Notes: a model not told the origin generated them from the sequence alone. Shown: positions 28,170 through 38,000, numbered from the stretch's first letter. The stretch: DNA of 64,000 bases from Shewanella phaeophyticola (GCF_025398315.1 NZ_JAODOQ010000001.1:1054001-1118000), one strand, 5' to 3'. Made by a program: numbers and translations.

Positions 28170-28790
28170 TATGCTAAGAGCACTCGTATCAATAATCATT
28201 GGTGCCACAGTGACTTTTGGGCTGTTTGCTTTCATGGCATTCTTGGTCGGCGGTGGCGCACAGCGCAACGCCGAGTCTGAGGATACCCCTGTTATTGAAA
28301 TTACGATGGATAAACAGGATTCGAAGGCACAGAAAAAACCAAGGGTTACACCTAAGCCACCTCCACCACCGGAGCAGCCACCGAAGCCGGATACTACTCC
28401 GCCTGACTCATCATCTAATATTGACACCAACTTGGCGTTTAATATGGGTGGAATTGAAGCTGGCGGCCAAGTACAGGCTTTAAGCTAGGCAACATGATGA
28501 CCCGTGATGGTGACGCTACGCCTATCGTTCGTATTGAGCCACAGTATCCAATTGCTGCTGCTCGTGATGGTAAAGAGGGTTGGGTTCAACTTACCTTTAC
28601 GATTAACGAACTGGGTGGTGTTGAAGACGTATCTGTTATCAAGGCTGAACCTAAGCGTTTATTCGATCGTGAAGCGATTCGCGCATTGAAAAAGTGGAAA
28701 TATAAGCCAAAGATTGTTGATGGTAAGCCATTAAAACAACCTGGCATGACTGTACAACTTGATTTTACTTTAGAGAAAGGAGGTAGATAA
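28162..28790 (+). CDS. tonB2: TonB2 energy transducer (one frameshift)
   Basis: Spans the periplasm to transmit proton-motive force to outer-membrane receptors. It has an N-terminal membrane anchor (ALVSIIIGATVTFGLFAFMAFLVGG, up to about residue 30), a Pro-rich arm (KPPPPPEQPPKPDTTPP), and a C-terminal TonB domain with RIEPQYPIAAARDGKEGWVQL and REAIRALKKWKYKP. Joined length is about 209 residues, the short TonB2 type. The frame breaks at 28465-28468: GGCC stands where Gly-Pro codons are expected (EAGGPSTGFKLGNMM), missing one base. Starts at 28162 (overlapping exbD2) or 28171. The stop overlaps the following TPR gene (TAATG). Confidence 0.9.
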
Positions 28791-30037
28791 TGCGTAAAGT
28801 TACTAGTATCGCTACTGCGTTATTACTTTCAGTCTGTTCAAGTGCAATGTTGTCTAGTTCAGCTTTGGCTGCTGAAAAGTGTGAGATTGACAAGCGTCAA
28901 TCTCGCGCAGTAGGTACCACTGCAGCTAAAAAAGTTCAAAAATCTTTTGAAGCCTATACAGAAGGTAATTTAGATCAAGCGATTTCAATATTGCTTGAAG
29001 CTAATACTAAAAACGATTTCGACAAAGCTTATGTCGATCGTATGTTAGGTAACTTCTATGCCGAAAAAGGTCAAATGGGCACAGCAATCAAATATTTAAA
29101 GACTGCTGTTGATGCTGACATTCTTGGTGGTACCGATCACGCTGCAACAATGCGTTTGTATGCTGATTTGTTACTACAAGAGAAAAAGTTCAAAGAAGCG
29201 ATTCCATACTATTACAAGTGGATGGAGTTTACCTGTAAGTCTGATTCTCAAATGTATCGACGTATTGGTATTGCTCACACTGAGTTAAAAGAGTGGAATA
29301 AAGTACTACAAGTAGCTGATAAAGGGTTATCTTTAGCTGACGCACCTGATAAAGGTCTGTATCAGATGAAGCTAACTGCTTACTTTAACCAGAAAAAGTA
29401 CAAAGAAGCCGTTAACGTATTAGAAGTTATGGTGCCTTTGTTCCAAGACGATAAGCGCTTATGGGTACAGTTGGCTCAGTTTTACTTAATGACTGAAGAT
29501 TATGATAAGTCATTAGCAACTTATGACCTTGCCTATAAAAATGGCTTTTTAGAGACAGACGGTAACATTACTCGTCTTGCTCAATTGTTAGCGCAAAAAG
29601 GTTCTCCTTATAAAGCAGCTACCATTTTTGAAAAGCACATGAAGTCTGGTCTTATTGCTGAAAACGAGAAGAGCTACAGTACTCTTGCTGGTTTTTATCA
29701 TAATGCTAAAGAGCTAAAAGAAGCTGCCTCCTATTATGGTAAGGCTGCTGCGGTTAGCAACAAGGGTGAGTTGTTCTTAAAGCAAGGTCGTATTCTAGCT
29801 TTAGATCAAAAATTCAATGATGCTATTCCTGTGCTTAAAAAAGCACTTGATGCAGGAATTGATAACCCTGGTGAAGCTCAATTCGAGTTAGCTTTAGCAT
29901 ACTTAAGTTTGAAAAAGTACAAGTCAGCTTATAACCGTGCAGTGCTTGCTGCCAACGATAAGAAGACTGAACGTAGTGCAAGAAGCTATATTTCTTATAT
30001 TAAAGAAAAAGCGCGTATTCACAACGTCACGCTTTAA
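28790..30037 (+). CDS. Periplasmic TPR-repeat protein of the TonB2 operon
   Basis: About 415 residues with a signal peptide (to SSALA-AEK) and a row of tetratricopeptide repeats from about residue 40 on (for example DQAISILLEANTKNDFDKAY, KKYKEAVNVLEVMVPLF and the closing GEAQFELALAYLSLKKYKSA). This suggests a protein-interaction scaffold in the periplasm. It is the last gene of the TonB2 operon in Shewanella and Vibrio and is translationally coupled to tonB2 through TAATG with a strong GGAGG. A strong terminator follows. The exact role in TonB2 function is not established. Confidence 0.85.
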   Translation: MRKVTSIATALLLSVCSSAMLSSSALAAEKCEIDKRQSRAVGTTAAKKVQKSFEAYTEGNLDQAISILLEANTKNDFDKAYVDRMLGNFYAEKGQMGTAIKYLKTAVDADILGGTDHAATMRLYADLLLQEKKFKEAIPYYYKWMEFTCKSDSQMYRRIGIAHTELKEWNKVLQVADKGLSLADAPDKGLYQMKLTAYFNQKKYKEAVNVLEVMVPLFQDDKRLWVQLAQFYLMTEDYDKSLATYDLAYKNGFLETDGNITRLAQLLAQKGSPYKAATIFEKHMKSGLIAENEKSYSTLAGFYHNAKELKEAASYYGKAAAVSNKGELFLKQGRILALDQKFNDAIPVLKKALDAGIDNPGEAQFELALAYLSLKKYKSAYNRAVLAANDKKTERSARSYISYIKEKARIHNVTL

Positions 30038-30053
30038 CTGCTTAAAGCATGTA

Positions 30054-30081
30054 AAAAAAGCCCCTTTTTAGGGGCTTTTTT
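30054..30081 (+). terminator. Terminator ending the TonB2 operon
   Basis: AAAAAAGCCCC / GGGGCTTTTTT arms with a 6-base loop, 17 bases past the TPR gene stop. No other candidate terminator was seen inside the operon. Confidence 0.93.
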
Positions 30082-30289
30082 ATTGCTCTTTATCAATAGA
30101 TTTTTAAGCGTTAAATGTTAAATTGTTAATTTATGTGTATTTGAATAAGTTTAGTTTCATGTATGGCTTGGCATCGATACAATATAAGTATCGTGTTTTG
30201 GTTTCTGTTTGTTACCAATGATTAACGTCAGGCATGTGTACTGACTACTCAAAGTTAATGAGCTTGTGCTGTGTTAAGGAATAATAACA

Positions 30290-32119
30290 ATGAATAAAAC
30301 TTTTTTGGCACTGTCTGTGTCATTATTATTAGCGACTCAGGGGTGTTCTGATAGCGCTAAAACATCTGAGCCAGTCAATTCAGCTCAAGCTTCTGTAGTG
30401 CAAGCTGTAGAGCAAACGACCTCAGAGAAGTATCTCGCAATGGTTGATGCTTTTTTTAATGAACAACTAAAGCTAGAACCCATATACGCCACTTTTGTGG
30501 GTGTAAATGAATATAACGACCAATTTGGTGGTTCATTAACTGAAGAGTACTTAAAGCAACGTCATGAACTCAACAGTCGCTACTTCAGTCAAGCAAAATC
30601 CATTGATGTAGATCAGCTCTCTGCATCGCTAAAATTAAGCTATGACATGTTTATTTATGATCGCAATATGGCGTTGATTGGCGAATCCTATCCTGAACAT
30701 TTTTTACCGATTAACCAGTTCTACAGCACTGTATTTACTATGGTGCAACTTGGTACTGGTGAAAGTGCACAGCCTTTTAAAACGGTTGAAGATTATCAAC
30801 ATTGGTTATCTCGTTTACGTGGTTTCATTAAATGGACTGAATTAGCCCAACAGCGTATGGATGAAGGTATTGCCAGCAAAGTCGTTCTGCCTAAAGTGTT
30901 GGTGGAACGGATCATTCCTCAATTAGATGCTCAGCTCGTCGACTCGGCTCAAAATAGCTTATTTTATTCCCCAATCAATTTATTGCCAGACAGTTTTACT
31001 GCAGAGCAAAAAGCCGAGCTTACACAACAATATACTGCGATTATTGACTCCGAATTATTACCCGCATTAAAAGGGTTACGTGATTATATTCAACAAGTGT
31101 ACTTACCTCAGTCACGAGCATCTGACGGGTGGTGGGGATTACCCAATGGCAAAGATTGGTACCAACATCTTGCTAATAGTCATACCACAACCACACTTCC
31201 AGTAGATGAAATTCATCAAATAGGTCTGTCTGAAGTGGCTCGTATTTTATCTGAAATGGATAAAGTCAGAGAGCAAGTTGGCTTTAAAGGTGATTTGACA
31301 GCTTTTTTTGCATCGCTCTCGTCTGAACCGCAATATTTCTTCACCGATAAACAAGATTTGATTGATGGTTATATGACCATTAAAGATAAGATCAATGCAG
31401 TATTACCGCAATATTTCGATGTTATGCCAAAAGCTGATTACATCGTCAAACCGGTTGAAGCATTTAGAGAAAAATCGGCGGCTGGGGCATCTTATGAAAG
31501 CCCTGCGGTTGACGGTTCCCGTCCAGGTATTTTCTATATCAACACCTATAATTTAAAAGCTCAACCTAAATGGGGCATGACAACGCTATCATTACATGAA
31601 GCGGCTCCGGGTCATCACTTCCAGATTGCGATTAAGCAAGAGTTAACCGATGTGCCTGAGTTCCAACGTTTTCAAGGCTATACCGCTTTTGAAGAAGGTT
31701 GGGCTTTGTATGCTGAATACTTAGGTATTGAAATGGGTGTATTCAATGACCCGTACCAATACTTTGGTAAGCTTTCTGATGAAATGCTGCGCGCAATGCG
31801 TCTGGTTGTCGATACCGGTCTGCATGCTAAAGGTTGGAGTCGTGAACAAGCGATTCAATATATGAAAGATAACTCACCTATGGCGGAGTCTGATATCGTT
31901 GCCGAAGTAGAGCGCTACATGGCGATACCGGGTCAAGCTTTGTCGTACAAAGTGAGCCAGTTAACCATTTTACGCTTACGCGCAGATGCTGAAAAAGCCT
32001 TGGGTGATAAGTTTGATTTAAAAGGCTTCCACGATCAGCTATTAACGACAGGTTCATTACCGATGGCTGTTATGGAAGATAAAATTGCAGATTGGATAAA
32101 AACTGAGTTGGCTAAATAA
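30290..32119 (+). CDS. DUF885 lipoprotein, putative zinc peptidase
   Basis: About 609 residues. A lipoprotein signal with lipobox ATQGC (Cys19) suggests attachment to a membrane facing the periplasm. The body fits DUF885, a family related to zinc metallopeptidases. The HExxH-like motif is LHEAAPGHHFQIAI (about residue 436), with the downstream glutamate segment FEEGWALYAEYLGIEMG (about 465) likely supplying the third ligand, as in gluzincin peptidases. The N-terminal residues after the lipobox are a Ser/Thr/Gln linker. It stands alone, with a small parvulin gene 80 bases downstream. The substrate is unknown. Confidence 0.83.
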   Translation: MNKTFLALSVSLLLATQGCSDSAKTSEPVNSAQASVVQAVEQTTSEKYLAMVDAFFNEQLKLEPIYATFVGVNEYNDQFGGSLTEEYLKQRHELNSRYFSQAKSIDVDQLSASLKLSYDMFIYDRNMALIGESYPEHFLPINQFYSTVFTMVQLGTGESAQPFKTVEDYQHWLSRLRGFIKWTELAQQRMDEGIASKVVLPKVLVERIIPQLDAQLVDSAQNSLFYSPINLLPDSFTAEQKAELTQQYTAIIDSELLPALKGLRDYIQQVYLPQSRASDGWWGLPNGKDWYQHLANSHTTTTLPVDEIHQIGLSEVARILSEMDKVREQVGFKGDLTAFFASLSSEPQYFFTDKQDLIDGYMTIKDKINAVLPQYFDVMPKADYIVKPVEAFREKSAAGASYESPAVDGSRPGIFYINTYNLKAQPKWGMTTLSLHEAAPGHHFQIAIKQELTDVPEFQRFQGYTAFEEGWALYAEYLGIEMGVFNDPYQYFGKLSDEMLRAMRLVVDTGLHAKGWSREQAIQYMKDNSPMAESDIVAEVERYMAIPGQALSYKVSQLTILRLRADAEKALGDKFDLKGFHDQLLTTGSLPMAVMEDKIADWIKTELAK

Positions 32120-32201
32120 CTGTAGTAGGCAGTATGTCATCTTAGTGTCATTATGTTAGTGTTATTTTTTAATTTATAAATATTCGTTTAGGAGCCGTCA
32201 T

Positions 32202-32480
32202 ATGGTACAAGCAACAGCAAGACATTTACTGGTTAGCACGCAAGAGCAATGCGAAACGTTAAAACAACAAATCGAAGCAGGTGCTGATTTTGCTGATGTT
32301 GCAAAAGCGAATTCTTCTTGTCCTTCTGGTGCGCAAGGTGGTGAGTTAGGTTCATTTGGCTCTGGTATGATGGTTAAAGAGTTTGATGAAGTCGTGTTCA
32401 GTGCGCCGTTAAACGTAGTACAAGGCTCGGTAAAAACGCAATTTGGTTATCACTTACTTGAAGTGACTAGTCGTGGTTAA
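32202..32480 (+). CDS. ppiC: Small parvulin peptidyl-prolyl isomerase
   Basis: About 92 residues, the size of free-standing cytosolic PpiC. It speeds proline cis-trans isomerisation during folding. Family motifs: ARHLLV at the N-terminus, CPSGAQGGELGSFGSGMMVKEFD in the middle and KTQFGYHLLEV at the end. Where relatives have QGPVKTQFGYH this protein reads QGSVKT. The DNA GGCTCGG at 32424-32430 is the same change from GGTCCGG seen in the SRP RNA at 12211, so the Ser is probably a consensus error. AGGAG precedes the ATG. Confidence 0.9.
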   Translation: MVQATARHLLVSTQEQCETLKQQIEAGADFADVAKANSSCPSGAQGGELGSFGSGMMVKEFDEVVFSAPLNVVQGSVKTQFGYHLLEVTSRG

Positions 32481-32501
32481 TGTGTAAAGCATTGACTGTT
32501 T

Positions 32502-32529
32502 AAATGGCAGCTTAGGCTGCCATTTTTTT
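32502..32529 (+). terminator. Terminator after ppiC
   Basis: Perfect 10-base arms AAATGGCAGC / GCTGCCATTT, TTAG loop, then a T-run. Confidence 0.92.
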
Positions 32530-32556
32530 ATCCTTTTATTTAATCCGTTTAAAAAG

Positions 32557-32825
32557 TAATACCAATTCCACTAATTATCTGGTCATTCAGCGGGAATTCT
32601 GTGCCTTCTAGGCAAGTAATAGGATTGTAGGCATAGTTGCTCTACGTCAAAATACTATTAAGCAGCATAGAAGGCACAGAAACCCGCCTTGCAGGAGGCG
32701 CTCAGACAGTCCATTTCTTTGTTGCATTGCCTTAGAAGGGAATAACCATTATTTCAACAATGCGCCTCAAACTGAACAGTCTGAGCGACTCTGATTGGTC
32801 ACATAATTAATGGAAATGGTATAAT
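32557..32825. mobile_element. MITE-like inverted-repeat element, about 265 bp
   Basis: Non-coding element with imperfect 28-base terminal inverted repeats. The left end is 32557-32584 (starting TAATACCAATTCCACTAATT); the right end is 32797-32824, matching at 22 of 28 positions when reversed. TAAT at both edges may be the target duplication. Inside are further perfect inverted repeats: CTGTGCCTTCTA (32599-32610) with its complement at 32668-32679, and CGCTCAGAC (32699-32707) with its complement at 32779-32787. The RNA would fold into several hairpins. There is no open reading frame or transposase, so mobility would depend on an enzyme elsewhere. The right end supplies TATAAT seven bases before the next gene. 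Confidence 0.75.
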
Positions 32826-32831
32826 GATCCG

Positions 32832-33371
32832 ATGATGAAAACCATACTTTATAGTGACAGGTTGCAGCTACGGGACTTAACGTCTGCTGATTGGCCTAAT
32901 TTTTTGCGCCTACACCTAGATAAGGACGTTCAGCAATATATACGGCCTGTCGATGCTGAAGACAACCTAAAAAAGAACTTCGTTCAACGCAATAGACCTT
33001 ATCAATTTGAAAGCGGTCAATGGTTATCATTGGTTATTGAGCGTCTCGATAATCAGCAATTTGTTGGGTTGATTGGGTTTCGATGTGACGATTTAGCGTT
33101 AAAGCGGGCTGAGGTCGGTTATCTGATTGCTCCTGAGCAGCAAGGTAATGGTTACGCAACTGAGAGTTTACGCGCCGTTATTGACTGGGGGGCGTTGCAA
33201 TTTGAAATGCATAAATATATTGCTATTTGTTGCTATGAAAACCTAGCGTCACGTAAAGTGCTCGAAAACGTTGGCTTTGTGCAAGAGGGGACGTTGAGAC
33301 AAAATACCTGCATCAACCAGCAATGGTTTGACGATTGTTACTTCGGTTTATTAACTTCGCAACGAATGTAA
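32832..33371 (+). CDS. GNAT acetyltransferase (RimJ/RimL-like)
   Basis: About 179 residues of the Acetyltransf_3 type. It opens with RLQLRDLTSADWPNFLRLH, has the acetyl-CoA-binding motif AEVGYLIAPEQQGNGYATESL (about residue 100; the Q/R-x-x-G-x-G/A signature) and closes with NLASRKVLENVGFVQEGTLR. Family members acetylate ribosomal-protein N-termini or small molecules; the substrate here is unknown. Two ATGs (32832, 32835) follow almost directly on the repeat element, leaving little room for a normal leader. The element may have replaced the native promoter region. Confidence 0.88.
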   Translation: MMKTILYSDRLQLRDLTSADWPNFLRLHLDKDVQQYIRPVDAEDNLKKNFVQRNRPYQFESGQWLSLVIERLDNQQFVGLIGFRCDDLALKRAEVGYLIAPEQQGNGYATESLRAVIDWGALQFEMHKYIAICCYENLASRKVLENVGFVQEGTLRQNTCINQQWFDDCYFGLLTSQRM

Positions 33372-33460
33372 CCTTTTAGTTAACACATTTCAGAATATAA
33401 AAATATTTACTCTTTAGACTGTTTTCTATTGGACATTTGTCACATAATACGTAATACAAG

Positions 33461-33475
33461 TGAAAACTATTCTCG
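33461..33475. promoter_or_regulatory. Fur-like box upstream of feoAB
   Basis: Reads CGAGAATAGTTTTCA on the minus strand, about 10 of 14 informative matches to the TGATAAT-N-ATTATCA Fur core, 94 bases before feoA. Fur control of feo genes is established in enterics; this site is inferred. Confidence 0.5.
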
Positions 33476-33568
33476 TTAGCAGCTTAAACTTTGATCTAGA
33501 TTCGAGTTTAACTTGCAAAGCTCAGATAAAATTTCAGACGTTATTAATGTTGTTGAAGGTAGTGCTAC

Positions 33569-33808
33569 ATGAAACTGAGTGAACTCAAACCCGGAGATCG
33601 CGCAATCATCTCTCAAATAGGTCAATTAACGTTACCACAAACCGTAAAGCGTAAGTTGTTATCAATGGGCATCACTCCCAACACGCATTTTTCTTTTATC
33701 CGCCGAGCACCAATGGGCACAGGTGTTGAACTTAACTTACGTGGTAGTAAGTTATGCATGCGTCGCGATTTAGCCGATATCATTGAGGTAGTAATAACGA
33801 ATGACTAA
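33569..33808 (+). CDS. feoA: Ferrous iron transport protein FeoA
   Basis: A 79-residue cytosolic SH3-like protein required for FeoB-mediated Fe(II) uptake. It has the family opening KLSELKPGDRAII, the central KRKLLSMGITPNTHFSFIRRAPMG and the close LNLRGSKLCMRRDLADIIEV. It overlaps the feoB start by eight bases, so the two are translated together. Iron supply here matters to a bacterium with a large c-type cytochrome content. Confidence 0.95.
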   Translation: MKLSELKPGDRAIISQIGQLTLPQTVKRKLLSMGITPNTHFSFIRRAPMGTGVELNLRGSKLCMRRDLADIIEVVITND

Positions 33809-36113
33809 ACAATTCCATTGCGTCACCGTCGGTAATCCTAATGCCGGTAAATCAACCCTTTTTAATGCATTAACTGGTTCAAGCCAGCAAGTGGGTAATT
33901 GGTCTGGCGTGACTGTCGAGAAAAAAACCGGTAAATTTAGCTATTCAGGCAACGATATTTTATTAACCGATTTACCCGGTATTTATGATTTGCTTCCAGC
34001 TGGCAACAGCTGTGATTGTTCGTTAGATGAACAAATTGCACAAAACTACTTAGCGAATCAACAGGTCGATGCGATTATTAACTTAGTTGATGCCACAAAC
34101 GTAGAGCGTCATCTTTACCTGACCACGCAGCTACGCGAGCTAGGTATACCCGTTATAGTGGTGATTAACAAAATTGATGCGGCTAAAAGGCTCGGGATCA
34201 CTATTGATGTCGAGCAGATGTCAGCGCGTTTAGGTTGCCCTGTGATTGCGATTTGCTCTCGTCGTCAAGCAGATGTTGAACAGGTTCAATCTAACATTCT
34301 TACATTATTGCAAAGCAATACCGCGACAGAGCCTCTTACGTTGCAATACCCTGCAGACATTGAAGCCAGTATTAAAGCGTTACAGCTTCAAAATGGCAAT
34401 CAAGGTCTTGGCGCATTAAGTCGCGGGCAAGCATTATCTATTCTAGCCAATTGCCATGGCAATGCATGTGGTACAAGTGAAGTACAACTGCATGACACTG
34501 TACAGCAATGCACTCAACGTGCAGAGCAAAACGGTGATGATATCGAAATTATGATTGCGACTACGCGTTATGATTTTGTACAACAAGCATTTGAAGCTGC
34601 AGTTAATCAAGGTAAACACATCAGTGTGTCAGACCGATTAGATAATGCGGTTCTGCATCCTGTTCTGGGTATTCCTGTGTTCTTGTTCGTTATGTACTTG
34701 ATGTTCTTATTCAGTATCAACGTGGGTAATTCGTTTATCGACTTTTTCGATATTACTGCAGGAGCAATATTTGTTGACCACTTTGGGGCGTTATTGGTCT
34801 CTATGGGCTCTCCCGATTGGCTAGTGACTATTTTAGCCGGTGGTGTAGGGCAAGGTATTCAAACGGTTGCGACATTTATTCCTGTTGTAGCCGCATTATT
34901 TTTAGCATTATCAGTGTTAGAAGCATCAGGTTATATGGCTCGTGCAGCCTTTGTGGTTGACGGTTTAATGCGCCGTATTGGGTTACCTGGTAAAGCATTC
35001 GTCCCTATGATTGTCGGTTTTGGCTGTTCTGTACCAGCGATTATGGCGACCAGAACTCTAGGCAGTGAACGCGAGCGTATTGTGACTGGCATGATGGCCA
35101 CCTTTATGTCATGCAGTGCTCGTTTACCTGTTTACGCGTTATTCGCTGCAGCGTTTTTCCCACAGTCAGGACAAAACTTAGTCTTTTTACTTTATATTAT
35201 CGGTATTTTGGCTGCTATTGGGATCGGTTTGTTATTGCGTAAAACGGTATTGCCTGGCACAAGTAGTGCAGTGGTTATGGAACTGCCTAGTTATGAAATG
35301 CCTAAAGCCAAAGCGGTATTTTCTCGAACCACTAAGCGAACCAAAAGTTTTATTAAAGGTGCCGGTAAAACCATTATTATCGTTGTTACCCTGCTTAACT
35401 TTGTTAATGCAATTGGTACCGATGGCTCTTTTGGTCACGAAGACAGTAAAGAGTCGCTATTGAGTGTGGCTAGTCAACAAGTTACACCATTATTTGCGCC
35501 AATGGGTATTGAGCAAGACAACTGGGCTGCGACGGTGGGGATTATTACTGGTATTTTCGCGAAAGAAGCCGTAGTGGGTACATTAAACAGTTTGTACAGC
35601 AGCAGCGAAGGCGATGAAGAAGAAATGCTAACAATATGGGAGAGTGTCAAGGTCGGCTTAGCTACCATACCCACTAACTTGTTAGGTATTGAACCTGATG
35701 ACCCTTTGTCGATTGCCATTGCCAGTATTACTGACTTAGACGAGGCTGCTGTTGAGTTGTCGGTTGATTCATCAACATTCAGTGCTCTACAGACAGGCTT
35801 TAAGAGTCAGTTAGCCGCTTTCTCTTATCTACTGTTCATTTTATTGTATACCCCTTGTGTGGCTGCTATGGGCGCATTAGTGAATGAGTTTGGTGCTAAA
35901 TGGGCGCGATTTGCCGCAGTTTGGACTTTTTCTTTAGCATATGGTTCAGCTACGGTGATTTATCAAGGCGCCACTTTCTCACAGCATCCATTACAATCGG
36001 CAAGTTGGATTGGCTTTTTTGCTGTTGCTTTAGTTGGTTTCTACATGTGGTTGAGCAAAAAAGGCAGACAAGCACAGCAAATTATTCCTGGTATTCGTAT
36101 TGTCACAGAATAG
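33801..36113 (+). CDS. feoB: Ferrous iron transporter FeoB
   Basis: Inner-membrane Fe(II) transporter with an N-terminal G-protein domain. About 770 residues, normal length. G1 is VGNPNAGKSTLFNALTG (about residue 9), G3 is LTDLPGIYDL (about 55) and G4 is VVINKIDAAKR (about 120). The membrane part includes two Gate-like regions: GYMARAAFVVDGLMRRIGLPGKAF with the GFGCSVPAIMATRTL motif (about 412), and later LLYTPCVAAMGAL. The frame is intact. There is no feoC after it; a terminator follows at 36141. Confidence 0.96.
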   Translation: MTKQFHCVTVGNPNAGKSTLFNALTGSSQQVGNWSGVTVEKKTGKFSYSGNDILLTDLPGIYDLLPAGNSCDCSLDEQIAQNYLANQQVDAIINLVDATNVERHLYLTTQLRELGIPVIVVINKIDAAKRLGITIDVEQMSARLGCPVIAICSRRQADVEQVQSNILTLLQSNTATEPLTLQYPADIEASIKALQLQNGNQGLGALSRGQALSILANCHGNACGTSEVQLHDTVQQCTQRAEQNGDDIEIMIATTRYDFVQQAFEAAVNQGKHISVSDRLDNAVLHPVLGIPVFLFVMYLMFLFSINVGNSFIDFFDITAGAIFVDHFGALLVSMGSPDWLVTILAGGVGQGIQTVATFIPVVAALFLALSVLEASGYMARAAFVVDGLMRRIGLPGKAFVPMIVGFGCSVPAIMATRTLGSERERIVTGMMATFMSCSARLPVYALFAAAFFPQSGQNLVFLLYIIGILAAIGIGLLLRKTVLPGTSSAVVMELPSYEMPKAKAVFSRTTKRTKSFIKGAGKTIIIVVTLLNFVNAIGTDGSFGHEDSKESLLSVASQQVTPLFAPMGIEQDNWAATVGIITGIFAKEAVVGTLNSLYSSSEGDEEEMLTIWESVKVGLATIPTNLLGIEPDDPLSIAIASITDLDEAAVELSVDSSTFSALQTGFKSQLAAFSYLLFILLYTPCVAAMGALVNEFGAKWARFAAVWTFSLAYGSATVIYQGATFSQHPLQSASWIGFFAVALVGFYMWLSKKGRQAQQIIPGIRIVTE

Positions 36114-36140
36114 TCTTTGTTGATCTGAATGATTCTTTTA

Positions 36141-36164
36141 AAACCCAGCATTGCTGGGTTTTTT
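36141..36164 (+). terminator. Terminator after feoB
   Basis: Arms AAACCCAGC / GCTGGGTTT with a 3-base loop and a T-run, 27 bases past the stop codon. Confidence 0.9.
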
Positions 36165-36329
36165 GTTTATATTCCTGGTAAATACCCTCACAGCACGAGT
36201 TTGTTTACGCTAATTGGCATTTTTTGTTTATCTGACTAACTTTTTCGATACTAGTAGTTGTAACTACTGAAGATCTGTAGGATCATCTGTTTTTTATTCA
36301 TATTGCCATTGTGTGCCAAGAGGAATTCC

Positions 36330-38000
36330 ATGAGTCATGTGGACACCGAAGTACGTCCTAGTAACTTCATTCGTAATATCATAGACGAAGACCTAAGTAG
36401 CGGTAAGCACAACCATGTTCATACTCGTTTCCCGCCAGAACCTAACGGTTTTTTGCATATTGGACACGCTAAGTCTATTTGCTTAAATTTTGGTATTGCG
36501 AAAGATTACCAAGGTCAATGTAACTTACGTTTTGATGATACTAACCCTGAAAAAGAAGACATCAACTATGTGAAGTCTATTCAGGAAGATGTGCATTGGT
36601 TAGGCTTCGAATGGGCTGGCGATATACGTTATTCATCGAATTATTTTGATCAATTGCATCAATATGCTGTTGAACTTATTAGCAAAGGGCTTGCTTATGT
36701 TTGTTTTTTAAATAGCGAACAAACTCGTGAGTACCGTGGCACTTTAAAAGAGCCAGGTAAAAATAGCCCTTACCGTGACACCACCCCTGAAGAAAACCTC
36801 GCTCTGTTTGAAAAAATGCGTAAAGGTGAATTCAAAGAGGGTGAATGTGCATTGCGTGCAAAAATTGATATGGCATCACCCTTTATGTGTATGCGTGATC
36901 CGGTGATATACCGTATCCGTTTTGCACACCATCACCAAACCGGTGACAAGTGGTGTATTTACCCAATGTACGATTTTACTCATTGTATCTCTGATGCGAT
37001 TGAAAACATTACTCACTCAATTTGTACGTTAGAGTTCCAAGATAACCGTCGTTTGTACGATTGGGTGTTAGATCATTTAGATGATTTCCAAACTCCAAAC
37101 CGCACTCGTCAATATGAGTTTTCTCGTTTAAATCTTGAATACACATTGATGTCAAAACGTAAGCTAAATGATTTAGTGACCCGCAAATTAGTCGACGGCT
37201 GGGATGACCCACGTATGCCAACCATTGCAGGTTTACGTCGTCGCGGTTATACACCAGCTTCTATCCGTGAGTTTTGCTTACGTATTGGTGTCACTAAGCA
37301 AGAAAACTTAGTTGAAGTCGGCATGTTAGATGCGTGTATTCGTGAAGAGTTAAATGAACATGCACCTCGTGCAATGGCCGTGTTAAGACCCATCAAAGTG
37401 GTTATTGAAAACTATCCAAATGCACAGCCAGAAACTATCACGGCACCAGCGCACCCAAATAATCAAGCAATGGGTACCCGTGAACTGTCTTTTGGTCGTG
37501 AATTATTTATTGATGTTGAAGACTTCAAAGAAGAAGCCAATAAGCACTTTAAACGTCTTGTGTTAGGTAAAGAAGTTCGTTTACGTAATGCTTATATCAT
37601 TAAAGCTGAACGCTGTGACAAAGATGCTGATGGTAATGTGACGACAATCTACTGTACCTATGATGCAGATACGTTAGGCAAAAATCCTGCTGATGGACGC
37701 AAAGTAAAAGGCGTTATCCATTGGGTGGAAGCGAGCACAGCCAAACCTGCCGAGTTCCGTCTGTATGACCGTTTATTTACAGATGTAAACCCTGCAGCAT
37801 TTGACACCGTAGATGAAGTGATTAACCCACAGTCGTTAGTGGTTGTTCAAGGTTTAGTTGAGCCTAGTTTGGTTAATGCTCCTGCTGAAAAAGCATATCA
37901 GTTTGAGCGTGAAGGTTACTTCTGTGCAGACAGCAAAGATTCGTCTGCTGAACATTTAGTCTTTAATTTAACCGTACCACTACGTGATACTTTCTCTTAG
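36330..38000 (+). CDS. glnS: Glutaminyl-tRNA synthetase
   Basis: Charges tRNA-Gln; a class I synthetase of about 556 residues (E. coli 554). Class signatures: [15 protein letters not shown] (HIGH, about residue 33) and LMSKRKL (KMSKS variant, about 270). The text [15 protein letters not shown] and the segment [15 protein letters not shown] are GlnRS-specific. I chose the ATG at 36330 because AGAGGA lies 6 bases upstream and the protein then opens [19 protein letters not shown], as in relatives. The frame is intact. Confidence 0.97.
   Translation: MSHVDTEVRPSNFIRNIIDEDLSSGKHNHVHTRFPPEPNGFLHIGHAKSICLNFGIAKDYQGQCNLRFDDTNPEKEDINYVKSIQEDVHWLGFEWAGDIRYSSNYFDQLHQYAVELISKGLAYVCFLNSEQTREYRGTLKEPGKNSPYRDTTPEENLALFEKMRKGEFKEGECALRAKIDMASPFMCMRDPVIYRIRFAHHHQTGDKWCIYPMYDFTHCISDAIENITHSICTLEFQDNRRLYDWVLDHLDDFQTPNRTRQYEFSRLNLEYTLMSKRKLNDLVTRKLVDGWDDPRMPTIAGLRRRGYTPASIREFCLRIGVTKQENLVEVGMLDACIREELNEHAPRAMAVLRPIKVVIENYPNAQPETITAPAHPNNQAMGTRELSFGRELFIDVEDFKEEANKHFKRLVLGKEVRLRNAYIIKAERCDKDADGNVTTIYCTYDADTLGKNPADGRKVKGVIHWVEASTAKPAEFRLYDRLFTDVNPAAFDTVDEVINPQSLVVVQGLVEPSLVNAPAEKAYQFEREGYFCADSKDSSAEHLVFNLTVPLRDTFS

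Noticed and set aside
28152-28430. Long minus-strand reading frame opposite tonB2
   Set aside because: It mirrors the Pro-rich segment of tonB2 as a Gly-rich translation; a shadow of the real gene.
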